Positions 9,861 to 20,998 of a stretch of DNA of 21,719 bases are shown one piece after another. The stretch is from contig VHZZ01006535.1 of assembly GCA_009801015.1 (NCBI GenBank), positions 63,860 to 85,578 on the forward strand, given 5' to 3'. Origin of the DNA: Silene noctiflora. Its lineage: Eukaryota > Streptophyta > Magnoliopsida > Caryophyllales > Caryophyllaceae. Position 1 is the stretch's first letter; the number at the start of each line of letters is the position of its first letter. Below the pieces are notes generated by a model, which did no database searches, was not told the origin of the DNA, and worked only from the letters and a program-made list of their open reading frames with translations. The position numbers and the translations under genes were made by a program.

Positions 9861-12800
9861 TCACTGGCGGAAATTCATCTCCGAGTATCTGAAAAGCCAA
9901 AACAAAGACAAGCTCAGTTAAAAATTAACATTGTACAACCTCAACCCAAATTGTCCCCATTTGAATGTTTGGCGGGTAACTAATGTCAACTTTGACCATT
10001 AAATCTCCACATATAGTTAGCAATTCAATGTGAACTTTCTCATTTTTGACTTATCAGAATAATCAGAATAACTAGTAACATATTGTCATTTATTAAAGTT
10101 GTAACAATACATTGTGAGAAAACATGGGTCAAAGTCAAAATTGTTTGACCACTAAAGTCATAAGAGAGAATATAAATGCAGTGGAGGGACTAGGGAGTAT
10201 ATAGAGACAGCTTAATAAAAGAGGCAAGAGGGACCAACACACCTGCGAGGCTTATTTTGTCTATGACTGAGCTCATCATTTGCAACCTCTGTGGAGCAAG
10301 CAAGAATAAGATCACGATAAAGAAAGTCGTACAAAAAAAAGCTACCAGACCAGCTGATACCAAAACAATTGTACACTTACCAGATGTATGTTGGAACTTC
10401 ATTTCGTCACCGGGTATAGCGATGATGTTGTCTTTGCTGCAAAAGTGAGTACAATATTAAACTCTAAGCCACGGGAAACCATCATGGTAAATTAAATAAA
10501 ATAAAAATTCAATGTTTTAAATCCAAGCAAACACAAACATCTGCAACTATTAAACCAACCACAAAGCACCTGACCAGATAGGGAGTAGGGATTAAGAGAT
10601 ATGTCAGAGCATAAGAAAGCATTTATAACCAACTAAAGAGTTTGATAGGTGCTAAGTAATTTTCTCTCTTCTTTTACAGCATCTATACAGGATATGGCTA
10701 TACTAGGTAATTACATCCAACAATGAATAACGAGCATGAACTTTAAAATCAGTTTTCCTAGAATTTTTTTTTATTGTAGATGGCTTCAACCCTAAAACCA
10801 ATTCATGATTGATCTGCGGAGTTGGGCAGGCAATGTTTACTGAGATTGTACAGCACAATGGCCTGTTATCAGAAACCCCATGGTGTAGACTTGGCAAGGA
10901 ATAATAAGTTGTTAGCGAGTTTAAATTCAAGGATCTATTGGACAGGAAGTTGAGTAAGAAGATGCTTATATCTCTCAGAACGCAGAAGCATACATCTCAC
11001 TTTTGACAGAATGGAGAGCATTAGAGAACTAGCCTTTTGTTAACAATGCAAGGGGAGTCAGAAATAAATTAAAACATATGATGACACTGCTAGTTTTAAT
11101 CCCCAATTTCAGAAAAAGGACAAAGTTTAGCAAAAAGTGTCATACCTAGGAGCAGGCAAGGGAGATGTTTGGCCTGTAGGCCGAGGATGATAGCTACCAT
11201 CAATGGCAAGATAAGGTGGGCAGTATGTTGCCCCCAAAGCACCTGCAGCACTCGCTAGCATTGGTAGCCTGAAAACAAAATATATCCACATTGTAAACCC
11301 GACTTCACCACTTACCTGAGAGGCTGAGACAACTAATCGAAAATAAGATCCATGCAATTTCAATACTATCAAGCATTACCATGAATCTAAGATTAAATTT
11401 ACTTTCAGAAATTTCTATGAATAAAGAAAGAATTATTTTTTATTCATCTTAAGCGACGCATGTATACACAATATACTACAAGAAAAATAAGCTACTTTTA
11501 CTTGGCCATTAACCACAAGTGAACCCGAAAACAGCAGGAACCCCACCAGTCAAGTATGAACAGGAAATCTGTCAGGAATAATACTCGTATAGTTAAATTT
11601 CATACCATGTCATTTCAGAATTTCCAAGACCATTTGGCGGCACATATCCAGGAAACGTCATTCCAACAGAAGCCATTCTATCAGGATGCTGGCCCCCGAA
11701 TTGCATAACTGAACAAAAAAAACTGTTATGTACAGCACAGCAGCTCAGGAAACAAAATTATTACGCTAACCAGCTACTTTATGCCTTCCAGGCTCTTTCT
11801 CTTTCTTTTTGTTTTTCATCTTATTGTTTGGCAACTTCAGTTCCCTCACAGGCCAGGGGTAAGAATAACTAGATTTCACTGCCACAGTTGCCTAATTTAA
11901 TATGAATAGGCAACACGTGATTCACGATACGCACTTAATAGAATCTCATATATAGTGTTAAGCAAGCGCCAAAACACAATATGCGAATCAGTTTGATATT
12001 CTTTTGACGGTTGAGCAAATCAGATAACCCATGATTCCACTGCAGTTCTTTCTGCACATTTTTTGTGTACATTTGGAAATTTCCATTCACAGATCCTTCC
12101 AAGTTTAGACTTTAAACTAAAAGACTACGTCACATCTGACATCTTTGAGGTTTGTGAGTTTGTTACTTGGCAGAATCAATGATACTTTCTGCTCTCACTA
12201 GGTACGTGTTCGATAAAGTCTCGCTGCGAAGAATTTTACTAAATCTCAAACCTCTAATTTTACACAGAACTTCATATACCTCCTTTAGAATCTATCGTGA
12301 TGATTTTGAATGGAAACACAAATGAAATGATTTTTGTAGTACAGGAAACATTAATAATAATACCTGGGAAGAAGGCTGGTATATTAGAGTCGCCGTGACC
12401 GGCACCTACATTTCCATCAGGCCCCATGACTTGCGCACCACTATACACGACTGAACCTCTACCAGTTCCCTGAACAGCTCCTTTCCCTTCTACAGCCACA
12501 AAAGTATTAGAATAACCAAACACAGAAGGGATCTCACCCTTTCCAGGCACAAATTTAGTTGTCAACAAACCTGCTTTTGGAGGAGAAGAACTTTGAGAAG
12601 TAACAAGAGGCCGCTGGACTAGCTTTTGGCCAGGAGTCTGTAAGGGAGATTGGCCTTGAGTTTGAACAGGGCTTAGCTTGTTAGCTTCACTTGCTTGAGG
12701 AGAAAGTCTGTTTACTTGGTTATTTGTTTGACGTGGCTGAAAAACAGCACTTTTTGAGGGTGCCACAACCCTTCCTTGTCCTCTGTGGTGAGATAACTGA

Positions 12801-15800
12801 TTAGAATCCATTTGAGAAGAGGAAGAATAACGCAAATCCATATTCTTAGGTGTCTTAGAGCTGGCAGGAGCAGAATCGTCAATGTGCAATTTATCAAAAC
12901 CCTTAGAATTGATAACATTCTTCCCTCTAGACAAAGGATTAGAGACTGGCGTCGGAAAATTAGGATCCGCAGAAGGACGGATGTTCCTGTTATAATTTCC
13001 ACTGTGCATCTCCTTTTTCTGGGTCGAAGCAACATCCGTGGTGGAAGCACCCGATGGATAAAAAGGAGGTGACTCAGAGCTTAAGTTAGACCCCACTTTC
13101 TTAGCAGGAGCCACTTCATACTCCACATTTGAACTCCCTGTTGACGTAACCATTCTCCCAGAACCAGTACGCAAACTTTTGTCAACCGATCTCGCTGACC
13201 TAATGAAAAAGAAAGGCTTGTAAATTCAAGGATAAGAAAAGAGAGATTACAAAGACAGCTACCAAAAAAGAAAATTCAGGTGGCCCTCACTGTTGATATT
13301 GTGGTGGCCGCGTTGTTTCACCGTTATTCTTCATCACGGGTTGATATTTTCTTGGACCCCTACCTCTCACATCCTTTGGTGCAGCATTCTGATAACTATT
13401 CTCACTAAATTGTTTCACCCGGTTTCCTCGACCATTACCACTACTGGCACCCCTTGCTTTCCCACGACCTCGATAGGGTCCTTTAAAAGATCTCTTCCCC
13501 TGATAACAATGACAAACTAATGATTAACAAATGCACATTTTACCACACATAAAAGATATATAGTTATTAGTAACATGAGGAATTGAATAAACATCCATCA
13601 AAGATAATAGTACAATACCTCCTCATAACGACGGTCTTGCACATGTAACTCCTCAAATTTGTCATGGCCCCATTTCCTCTCATCTTTTGATTCCCATAGT
13701 TTTTTTCCACCAAAGGTTCGCCTAGAAAGAAGATTTAGAAAACAGTATTATGAGGACGTACAAAGAAGCCTATACATACATTACCACCAAAAGAGAGTCA
13801 AAAGCTATATGGAAGAGAGCACGTACAAAGAAGGCCTATACATACATTACCACCAGAAATTCAAATACTAAACCGTGTCAATGAGATAAAAAAAAAAAAA
13901 AAATCGAAATTTTGAATAACAAGGCCTTAACCGAGCAAAGATTAAGTAAACATCTAGGAAGTAGAATTCAGGTGAGATTTTGAAACAAGTCATATTCTGG
14001 CAATGAAATCCCTCTCAAAGTTGACAAGCAAAGCAAATCTCTCCTATCTTTACTTAGCCAAGGGAAGACAAAATATATTTTTTGACTAGCGTGGGATTAA
14101 AGTTTCCTCTCAAGATGCTCTAAATTATGTATATTTTTTGACTAGCGTGGGATTAAAGTTTCCTCTCAAGATGCTCTAAATTATGTGAGCTACCAACTGC
14201 TTGATTCATAGCTTACAACTTCAGTATCCCACTGCAAAGTAATTTCACCTATTAACCCTCACTTCTAATGAAGGGGAAACTTTACATAGTTCTAGATCTC
14301 TATTCTCTAGTATTAAAAAAACTAGAACAGATGCAGGCTTCTAGATTTCATCACACCATGAGCATAGGAGATATAAAACTAGAATCATGAACAACACCTA
14401 AACATGCCTCAGTCATAATCCATTATAAATATTCGAGAAACATGAATACAACTGTCTTACTATTGCTCACATTTTCCCAAATAGATTTTAAGGTATACAA
14501 GTAAAATTCAAGCATCAGGGGTTACTCTAATAGCTTAAAAGCTAACCACAAATTATAAGGTCTCCAGAACCGTAGTGTAGAGCATGGGCAATGACAACGT
14601 CTCCAGAAAAATCTATTTCAACCATGTAACTACAAAGATGACAAAGGATTGTTCAACCCGTGGAACCTACTCAATATACATCAATCTAAAGAATGCTCAT
14701 TTATTCAACAAATTTAGTGTTTGAACAATGCCAAAAGGATAATAACTTTTACCGTTTTAATACTCCCTCCATCCAACTTTTATTGTCCCCTTTCCCTTAA
14801 TTTTATCCCATAATTATTGTCTCCTTTCTAAATTTAGTACGGAAAAACTTCAGTTATCCAATATTGCCCCTAGAAAACTAACTATTACCATAAAATTAGG
14901 GCCTCAACTCTTCTTTCATATAAGGGGTGAAGTTGGAATTCACCACTTTTCCTTAAATCCTCCCAAAATAGAAAGGGGACAATAAAAATGGGATGGAGGG
15001 AGTATTTTTTTTTAAGGGAACCCCTTCTAACACTTGAAGAAGTAATTTGTCTTTTAAAGATTCTGGAATCAAAGTGCATTACCATTTACCCATTCCTATT
15101 ACTCAAAATTATAGTCAGAACATGCAATGCAATAAAAGCATGAACCGATATAATATATAGGAGTGGGTAAACTGAGTTTGACCTTCATTCCATCAATACT
15201 CTATGCTTAATTGCTCAACATTGATAGAGGAAGATATGTCAAGGTAAAATCACAGAAGGGGGAATAAAACATTGATTTAAATGAAGCTTTATTCAAGCCT
15301 CTCGATCTGCAAGGAAAGATACTAATTAATACACATCTACTCATCCTCAGCATTAGGGAAATAGACACATCAGACTACGTGTGTAACGAGGTAGCCTCCA
15401 GAGAGAACCCTAAAACCGACTGATTATCGATCTGCCAATATGAAGTAGTCCCGTTTGGTAGAAAGGGACCTAAAACGGTAATTTTGATGCCCATGAGTGT
15501 CGACTTCAGAGCCAGATAAAGAGTACCACAACTAGCTATCCATTTCACTTGCAGTTGCTCCCAATGTCCAATTATCTCTCACTCCCATAATCTCACAATA
15601 CACCCTAGCCTCACACAATCCACACCATCTCCCAAAGCCACGGACAAATTTTGCTTCAGTCCTCCAAATCAACCCAAACATATATTCCTAAAGACATCCC
15701 ATTACACCAAACCTTCTGTCAACTCTTCCATATCCAATGGGGAAACTAGATTAGAATTTCAGTAAGGCCAAAACATATATCAAAAATTTCAGTGGTTGAA

Positions 15801-16536
15801 TTAGTAACGCAATACAGAAACTCATAAACAAAAACGACAATTTAATTATAAACATCATATTTTTTCATCGCTTAGCGACCCCTACTAGCTCCCTTGCTCG
15901 GTAATAATCCCTGCACATCATCCCTGATGGAATCACTAGCACACACAAACAAACATACACATTGCTTCTCACAAAAATATAATGCATTAACCAAAATCAG
16001 AAACCACAAATAAACCAATTCTTCAATCAAAACTACCTGTTCCTTCCATCGGCCATATCTCGAAACCGGTCATCATGCATATAAAACGCTCCAGAAGTTG
16101 GCACAGCAAACGGCTCAACCACCACCTTCTCCGCCGCCTCATCCCCCGCAGCCTCCACCTCCGCCACTTCTACTTTCTCCTTCTCCTCCTCCTCCTCTTT
16201 CACTTTCACTTCCACCTCGATTACCTCCTTCGCCAAAATCGTCTCCTCCACCATCTTTCCTCCATTAATTTCTCTCTCTTCAACTTCACTATCCTCATCA
16301 TACTCATCATCATAGTACTCCTCTTCGTAATCGTAATCATCAGCGCCTCCCTGACCGTCAGATTCTCCGCCCGAATCGACTGCTCCAATAGTACGATGAA
16401 GAATATTATCGTTGATTTCTTCGACATCGTCATCGTGTTCTTCGTCGTCGCTGGCTTCTCTACGACGCATCTTAAGCGACATCTTAACCTCATCTGGATC
16501 ACTCTCGTAATCCGTGTTGTCTTCATCTCCCGCCAT
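9861..16536 (-). CDS. MLN51: MLN51/CASC3/Barentsz-like exon junction complex subunit, nine coding exons
   Basis: Exons on the minus strand: 16536-16037, 13721-13619, 13499-13291, 13199-12364, 11708-11606, 11268-11146, 10436-10381, 10288-10243, 9888-9861. They total 2004 nt, 667 residues plus TGA, and every intron is GT-AG. I chose the ATG at 16536 because the frame upstream has only a TTG before the 5' leader. Residues 1-140 are very acidic (D/E runs at about 66-90 and 112-122). The Btz/SELOR core is about 142-215, with FYMHDDRF at 151-158, KKLW at 173-176 and KWGHDKF at 183-189. An RG-rich stretch follows (209-228), then a low-complexity Ser/Gln/Pro region (272-549). The C-terminal plant block includes MQFGGQHP at 551-558, GALGATYCPPYL at 593-604 and NKPRRYSEMNF ending at 665. 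In this family the Btz core clamps eIF4A3 on spliced mRNA, together with MAGO-Y14, and acts in mRNA localisation and decay. Nothing looks broken. The small C-terminal exons rest on frame continuity and recalled family resemblance, without cDNA. Confidence 0.92.
9967..10200. mobile_element. Degraded MITE-like sequence in intron 8
   Basis: The right edge, GGAGGGACTAGGGAGTATA, resembles a decayed Stowaway terminus (reverse: TACTCCCTAGTCCCTCC). Inward of it are the TTTGACCA and GTCAAAGTCAAAATTG segments often seen inside such elements. TTTGACCATTAAA at about 9992 and TTTGACCACTAAA at about 10145 form an internal repeat. I cannot find a clean left terminus, so both the boundary and the family are uncertain. 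Confidence 0.4.
13756..13857. repeat. Duplicated 36-bp segment in intron 1
   Basis: ACGTACAAAGAAG followed by CCTATACATACATTACCACC occurs at 13756-13791 and again, with a one-base insertion and small changes, at 13821-13857. The copies are about 65 bp apart, just upstream (in gene orientation, downstream of the branch region) of exon 2. Confidence 0.75.
14074..14185. repeat. Perfect 56-bp tandem duplication in intron 1
   Basis: Two head-to-tail copies, 14074-14129 and 14130-14185, both start TATATTTTTTGACTAGCG and end ATTATG. I see no difference between them, so the duplication is recent or has been kept uniform by conversion. It does not affect the reading frame. Confidence 0.9.
14763..15002. 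mobile_element. Stowaway-type MITE in intron 1 (240 bp, TA target duplication)
   Basis: The ends are near-perfect inverted repeats of about 32 bp that begin CTCCCTCCATCC and go on into TTTTATTGTCCCCTTTC on both sides. TA lies immediately outside each end (14761-14762 and 15003-15004). This is the standard signature of Stowaway MITEs mobilised by Tc1/mariner transposases. It has no coding capacity; the 66-codon open frame inside it is incidental. It is transcribed as part of the MLN51 pre-mRNA and could fold into a hairpin. Confidence 0.88.
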
Positions 16537-16720
16537 CTTCAAATTGATTGAATAATTGAATGAGTGAATGAAACCCTAATTCGTCCGTGTTCTCCAGAAG
16601 ATACGGTGTATATCCCTAATTTGATTGAAGAAACAATCAATTAGTCGGTCAATTTAAACACCTAACTTATATCACAAGATTTTTGTCTCGGTATCGTAAA
16701 CGATGTGCATAATATATACC
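16537..16720 (-). promoter_or_regulatory. 5' leader and putative core promoter of the MLN51-like gene
   Basis: Upstream of the ATG the minus strand has a short leader with TTAGGGTTT at 16579-16571. This is the reverse of a telo-box (AAACCCTAA), an element common near the 5' ends of plant genes for translation and RNA handling. A TATA-like run, TATATA, lies at 16718-16713. It would put the transcription start near 16685 and give a leader of about 150 nt. Both assignments come from motif and position only. The TATA-like run sits in AT-rich DNA, so it may be chance. Confidence 0.4.
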
Positions 16721-17552
16721 AGTATAAGACATAAGTCGAGCAAGTATAGAAGCGTTGGACGGCAATGCACCCAATGGATCTGAGTCGAATATGAGTCTAG
16801 AAAAATTTACGCGAATCTGGATTTAGATCTTGTCGTGAAAATCCAAACTTTACCCATGAACCCATTTATTTTATTTTTTATTTTATTTTTAAAAATATAA
16901 GAATAACTAAGTTTATAAAAGTCGTGTTTTCTATCTTATATTCAACTCTCATATGTCAATTTTACTTATTTTATAGATCATTAACTAATTTACAACATAA
17001 TTAATATTCGATAAACAACAAATAATTTTTTCATCATCTCACTAATAACTTGCAGAGTAATTTGTTACTTTATCATGATAAATTTCGACATGTTTTATAT
17101 CTATGATCCTATTAAACATTATAATGTGTTTAAGGTAATTTTAATAGTAAATAAATGTAAAAGATGAATTTAACTAAAAAAATTGAAAAAAATTGGACTC
17201 ATTCAGGACCTAGACCCTATCCAGATCCAGTGGGTTTGGATCTGAGTCTAAAAATTTTGAACTCGGCTGATATGGGTCGAATCTAGGTTTACATATATAA
17301 TATAAATCTTATAGAACCCTGCCCATTTGCCATTCCTAGGGCTGACTCTAGACGAGATTTCTGGCAAATTAATGGAGGTTCTGAGGGTGAGAGCCAATTT
17401 TCATTAGTGGAAGATCGTTTTCGGGGACGAATGTCAAATTTCCAGTGAGCTGCAGTTGTCGATGAGAGTGGAAGCCCGGCAGGATAGTGTTTGGTGGGTG
17501 GTGGCTGTCAGGGATAAAGGTGAGAGTGTTGGGCAATAAGGGTATAGATGAA
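16721..17552. other. Upstream flank of the gene, no second gene seen
   Basis: AT-rich and mostly non-coding. TGGATCTGAGTC occurs near 16777 and again near 17237, both followed by related TCTA.AAAATTT text, which suggests the outer parts of an old repeat. The more GC-balanced stretch 17340-17530 has no long frame and no recognisable motif. Confidence 0.4.
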
Positions 17553-17555
17553 TAA

Positions 17556-17733
17556 GGCCATGTTCTCTTGAACTTCAGTTCCGCTCTGTTCAGTTCAGTT
17601 CAGCTTCAATTAGTTCAGTTCAGCTCTTCTCTTCACAAAGTAACTCTTTGCTTCATTTCAGTTCAGTTCGGTTAAGCTCCATTAAGTTCAGTTCAGTTCC
17701 GTTCATACTGTTTCAGTCCAAAAGAACAGGACC
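17556..17733. mobile_element. Tourist-like MITE rich in CAGTT repeats (178 bp)
   Basis: The ends are GGCCATGTTCTCTTGAACT and, reading the right end in reverse, GGTCCTGTTCTTTTGGACT. TAA flanks both sides (17553-17555 and 17734-17736). A GGCC-TGTTC terminus with a TAA target is typical of PIF/Harbinger Tourist MITEs. The interior is built of repeated TTCAGTTCAG units. Non-coding. Confidence 0.75.
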
Positions 17734-17736
17734 TAA

Positions 17737-18040
17737 GGGGTCGTTTGATTTAACTATGCAGATTTGAATGAAATAGAATAGAATGTCATAACTCATAATA
17801 TAAAGCCAATAGAGGAATGGATTTAAAATCTCATACCCCTCTAAAATTGTTTTTGGTTGATTATCTCTTCTACTTTAGAGGGGGATAAAATTAGAAACTT
17901 GGGGGATGGAAAGGTATGAGATTATAGGGAGAGAGAATGGAGTTAGAATCTACGGAGTACGAAGTATCTCATTCCATTCCAAAACAAGATTAGACAAACT
18001 CTATTCCAATCTATTCCCTAACACCCAATCAAACACCCTA
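17737..18040. mobile_element. Second Harbinger-like MITE abutting the first (about 304 bp)
   Basis: The left end is GGGGTCGTTTGATT; the right end in reverse is TAGGGTGTTTGATT. TAA is present on the left (17734-17736, shared with the neighbouring MITE) and on the right (18041-18043). The sub-terminal parts are loosely inverted: GAATGAAATAGAATAGAATG on the left against GGAATAGATTGGAATAGAG in reverse on the right. Non-coding. Confidence 0.65.
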
Positions 18041-18264
18041 TAAATGTCTTACAGGGAGTATTATTATATTATAAAAAAAATTGAAAATTAGAAAGTAACC
18101 TATTAAGCCGTTAACAGGTACGGTAGTCTATTTTGAGAATAGTGTACCTAAAGTATAATTTATTCTGAGATTATATGAACTTTGGATTATTAGGACTTTA
18201 AGGGAATACCCCGAATTGTTTGGATTACTACTCTTATGTAACCTTCTAATTAATTAATAGAATA

Positions 18265-18442
18265 CCCATGAGCACTTAGATCAACTGACAAAGGGGTTGT
18301 TCTAACTTCACCATAGGTCTCGTGTTCAAGCCTGGAAATGCAGCAGTGAAACTTATGAGGGAGAGGATCGCCACGATAATTCACAAATGGCAGCCATGTC
18401 CCTAATTCACACCCTAGGTGGACCGATATACCCCCCCCCCCC
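18265..18442 (+). mobile_element. Possible tRNA-derived SINE fragment
   Basis: TTAGATCAACTGACAAAGG (from 18277) resembles an RNA polymerase III A box, and GTGTTCAAGCCTGG (from 18320) resembles a B box, at tRNA-like spacing. This is the head structure of plant SINEs. The body then runs to a 12-C tract (18431-18442). I see no clear 3' tail or target duplication, so the extent and family are unknown. Confidence 0.35.
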
Positions 18443-18470
18443 TCTACGGCGCCAGGGCACTCCTTTCGAA

Positions 18471-18624
18471 GTCTGAATGTGATTACCCAGCCTGCCTCAA
18501 ACTAATCCAAGTCTCTCTGAACTCCACTCAACCACCCTACTGACAGAGAGTCTGGATGTGATTACCCTGCATGCCTCAAACTAATCCAAGCCTCTCTGAA
18601 CTCCACTCAACCACCCTGCTGACA
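18471..18624. repeat. 79-bp tandem duplication
   Basis: Copy 1 is 18471-18549 and copy 2 is 18550-18624. Both start GTCTG.ATGTGATTACCC and share CTGAACTCCACTCAACCACC. Only a handful of substitutions separate them. Open frames are short and the C-rich content looks non-coding. Confidence 0.88.
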
Positions 18625-19514
18625 ACCTCGATAATCCCCAATACCATCACACCATCCTGAATGCACCACTAACACCGCCCACCCTTGTGACAACCCTTTT
18701 TATTTCCAGAGAATCTAGACTACGCTAATTGTTTTAAATGCAGCACTAGCCTTTGCAATTTGCGCATCTCACTCCAATCACCATCAGACCTCTACCCCCC
18801 AAACTTCTAGTCCCATATATTTTATATATCAATGTTGTTTTTTGTATTCCAAATTCCAGAAGGAAAAAAACGCAAGAAATTCTATATTCGAAAGCATAAG
18901 ATTGATTCATATCACACAATCTACCACAACCATGGTAATAAATGATCAAATGACTAGTTGAAAATGTTGTGTGTGAATATACATATAATATATGCTGGTT
19001 AAAATAAGAATAAAAGCAGTGTCTTGGCTAATAAAGCATGATAGAACATGAGATTTGTGCCTGCTTCCTTAACTGATGGACATAAGTGATGATCTGCCTC
19101 TTAACATCTCTATAAATAGGGAAGAGCTCAAAAATTTAACAGTTATATAGGTCAATTAAATCCGTTACTTGGTCGGACTCTTTAAGAGAAGTCGAAACTA
19201 CGTGGATTTCGAACACAGATTTTGAATTAAACATAGTAACATATATTTAACTTCATAATAGTTCTTTAAACTATCAAAGGAGAGTAGGCTCACATAGAAC
19301 CTCTTAGATATGACTATTACAAATCAAACATAACAAAACGCAGATGTCTTCTATCACTATTAAGTCTGAGACAAGATTTATGACTTGAAAAACCCTCAAC
19401 CCTCCCCTCTCATTCTCTTCCTCGAAAAACAATAAAACTAACAGGCTTTTACCTCTTCATGGAACATCATCAGAATCAATACGTCATGGGGGCTAGGCCC
19501 AAGTTGAACCTTGG
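18625..19514. other. Spacer without a recognisable gene
   Basis: AT-rich, with short frames only. The last 60 bases before 19515 may belong to a minus-strand retrotransposon interior, because they lead into a reversed primer-binding-site-like sequence. Confidence 0.35.
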
Positions 19515-19526
19515 GCTCTAATACCA
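19515..19526 (-). other. Primer-binding-site-like sequence, minus strand
   Basis: The minus strand reads TGGTATTAGAGC, one base from the initiator-Met primer binding site TGGTATCAGAGC seen twice elsewhere on the plus strand. It would belong to a minus-strand LTR element whose LTR should lie just to the right, where a different LTR is found. It may be chance, or a remnant cut by that insertion. Confidence 0.4.
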
Positions 19527-19529
19527 CTC

Positions 19530-20776
19530 GATCGACTACCTCAGTTACTCGATCGAGTAATAAGTTGATTTTACGGGTTTATTTGCCGGGTTTTGATAGC
19601 AATGCGTGGGATATTATATAAGGTGAAATTATCAGTTCTTTTTACTTTTTGCCAAGCTCTAAACATTTTACAAAAGAAATCAAGCAATGTAAGTTCTCTT
19701 CTTCTCATTTCTATCAAATCCAAGGGCTAGAGTCGCCGGAATTCGAGTTCTTTATACCGTTGAGACTGTCGTATTGTGGGTAAGATCCTTGTACTGTTTT
19801 ATATTGATTCATTGGTTTTGGCTAAACCCTAATTGGGTAATTTGGGGGTAATTGGGCGTATTGTTGATGATTAGATTGTAATTTTATGATTATGTGATTA
19901 TAGGAAGTGATTTCGTAGAAGAACGCTTTTGATTCGCTGCTAGTGATTGTTGATCGGTGATTTCATTCCAGGTAGGGTTTCCCTACTCAGTTATTGTATA
20001 CATGTTTGTAAGGTGGTTGATGGTTGATTGATATGTGGTTATATCGTTTTTGAGTTTGGTATTGTTGATATTGTAATTGGTTGTTGTTGATTGTCTGTGG
20101 TTCACGAGGTGCGCCCTCGGCTGAGTGGAGTCACTTTCGAAAGTGTCTTCACTCCCTTGATTCGCCCCTTGTGGTTTGCGTCACAAGGGGGATGTGCACA
20201 TTATGGAAACTTGGGTTATTCACTCGATGGAGATGAGCGGGGCTTAGGTGGGAAAGGCTGCGGTCCTCCACTGTCGGTGTGGATTACTAATTGCGATTGG
20301 TAATCTGGCAGGACTAGACCTTCAGGCTAGTCAGATGATTGGTGATGTGACGGTGTTGGAGGATTGTGACTGAGTACTTGCTGTTGTTTTGTCTTATAAT
20401 GTTACACAGTAACTGACCCCGTTTAATTATTTTGAAAACTGTGATGATCCATTCGGGGATGGTGAGCAGTTGTTTAGCAGGTATGGCTTGGATGCATACG
20501 GGTTAGCTGGGGATGAGTCACCACGAGTCAATTGGAAGTCTTCCGTTGTTATGTCATGATATTTTCAGTTTCAGTTGGATTTTAGTAGTATTTGGTTTTG
20601 GAACAATTGTATTTCATTTCTTTTACAGTTGGATTTATGTATCACCTTAAACTATCTATTTAAATTACGTTTCTTGATGGTCACTTTTGAGTATCATGCC
20701 TCGGGTAACCGAGATGGTAGCATTCTCATGCATTAGGTGGTCTTGGTAAGGCACCTTGGTATATGGGGGTGTTACA
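19530..20776 (+). mobile_element. Long gypsy-type LTR with its own TATA box (solo or partial)
   Basis: The 3' end is GGGGGTGTTACA at 20776. The second half matches the LTR fragments at 1213-1684 and 1688-2303. A TATA box, TATATAAGG (19615-19623), is placed as a U3 promoter should be, with R/U5-like sequence after it. Near the left edge is the perfect 16-base palindrome TTACTCGATCGAGTAA (19545-19560). A canonical TGTAACACC start was not found, so the left boundary is approximate. No primer binding site follows 20776, which suggests a solo LTR. The 70-codon open frame at 20091-20303 lies inside it and is not a gene. Confidence 0.68.
19615..19623 (+). promoter_or_regulatory. TATA box of the LTR promoter
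   Basis: TATATAAGG sits in a GC-neutral setting about 1.15 kb before the LTR end. It is a good match to the plant RNA polymerase II TATA consensus, and transcription would start near 19650. Confidence 0.5.
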
Positions 20777-20998
20777 TGTATAAACTAGTTGAGTTGTATT
20801 TGAGTTTCTGAAACCTTGTGGTATTTATACTAAGACAGTTTCCGCTAATGTTGTAATAGTTACCTTAAAGTACTTTATTATTGTTACATTTGTTATTCAC
20901 TACCTCAGGAAATTGAGATGATAACAACTCCATTTAACCGGGAATGTCTTACTAAAGGCTCCTGCTTAGATAGGGGTGTTACAAAGTGGTATCAGAGC
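20777..20998 (+). mobile_element. End of a second LTR followed by a primer binding site
   Basis: This sequence ends AGGGGTGTTACA at 20983. Three bases later comes TGGTATCAGAGC (20987-20998), the initiator-Met primer binding site. It is therefore the right end of a 5' LTR of a plus-strand element. It loosely resembles the end of copy B at 2130-2303. Its left part seems to have been replaced or interrupted by the LTR ending at 20776. Confidence 0.72.

Larger units (their letters stand above)
13722..16036 (-). other. Intron 1 of the MLN51-like gene (2315 bp)
   Basis: The donor is AACAG|GTAG and the acceptor TTTCTAG|GCG. The intron splits the Btz core between residues 166 and 168, inside an Arg codon. 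It is by far the largest intron of the gene. It holds a Stowaway-type MITE (14763-15002), a perfect 56-bp tandem duplication (14074-14185), a 36-bp duplicated segment near its 3' end (13756-13857) and a 15-A run near 13888. I saw no further coding exon in it on either strand. Confidence 0.85.

Noticed and set aside
9440-9892. 150-codon open frame on the plus strand
   Set aside because: It is antisense to the last coding exon and presumed 3' UTR. Its Lys/Asn-rich start reflects AT-rich sequence, and no family is recognisable.
10190-10402. 70-codon minus-strand frame with a membrane-like translation
   Set aside because: It runs through exon 7, intron 7 and exon 8 in one frame; the hydrophobic part is the pyrimidine-rich intron.
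12812-13072. Plus-strand 86-codon and minus-strand 112-codon frames over 12712-13072
   Set aside because: Both are other-frame shadows of exon 4, whose own frame is open for 836 nt and joins in frame to its neighbours.
16536-16542. Start of MLN51 two codons upstream
   Set aside because: The upstream codon is TTG, not ATG; the first ATG in frame is at 16536.
16075-16551. 158-codon open frame on the plus strand
   Set aside because: It is antisense to exon 1 of the MLN51-like gene; the Leu/Ile/Phe-rich translation is the reverse of acidic D/E codons.
16777-17280. Transposon bounded by TGGATCTGAGTC copies
   Set aside because: Only about 12 bases match exactly, and there is no inverted end or target duplication; noted as a possible old repeat only.
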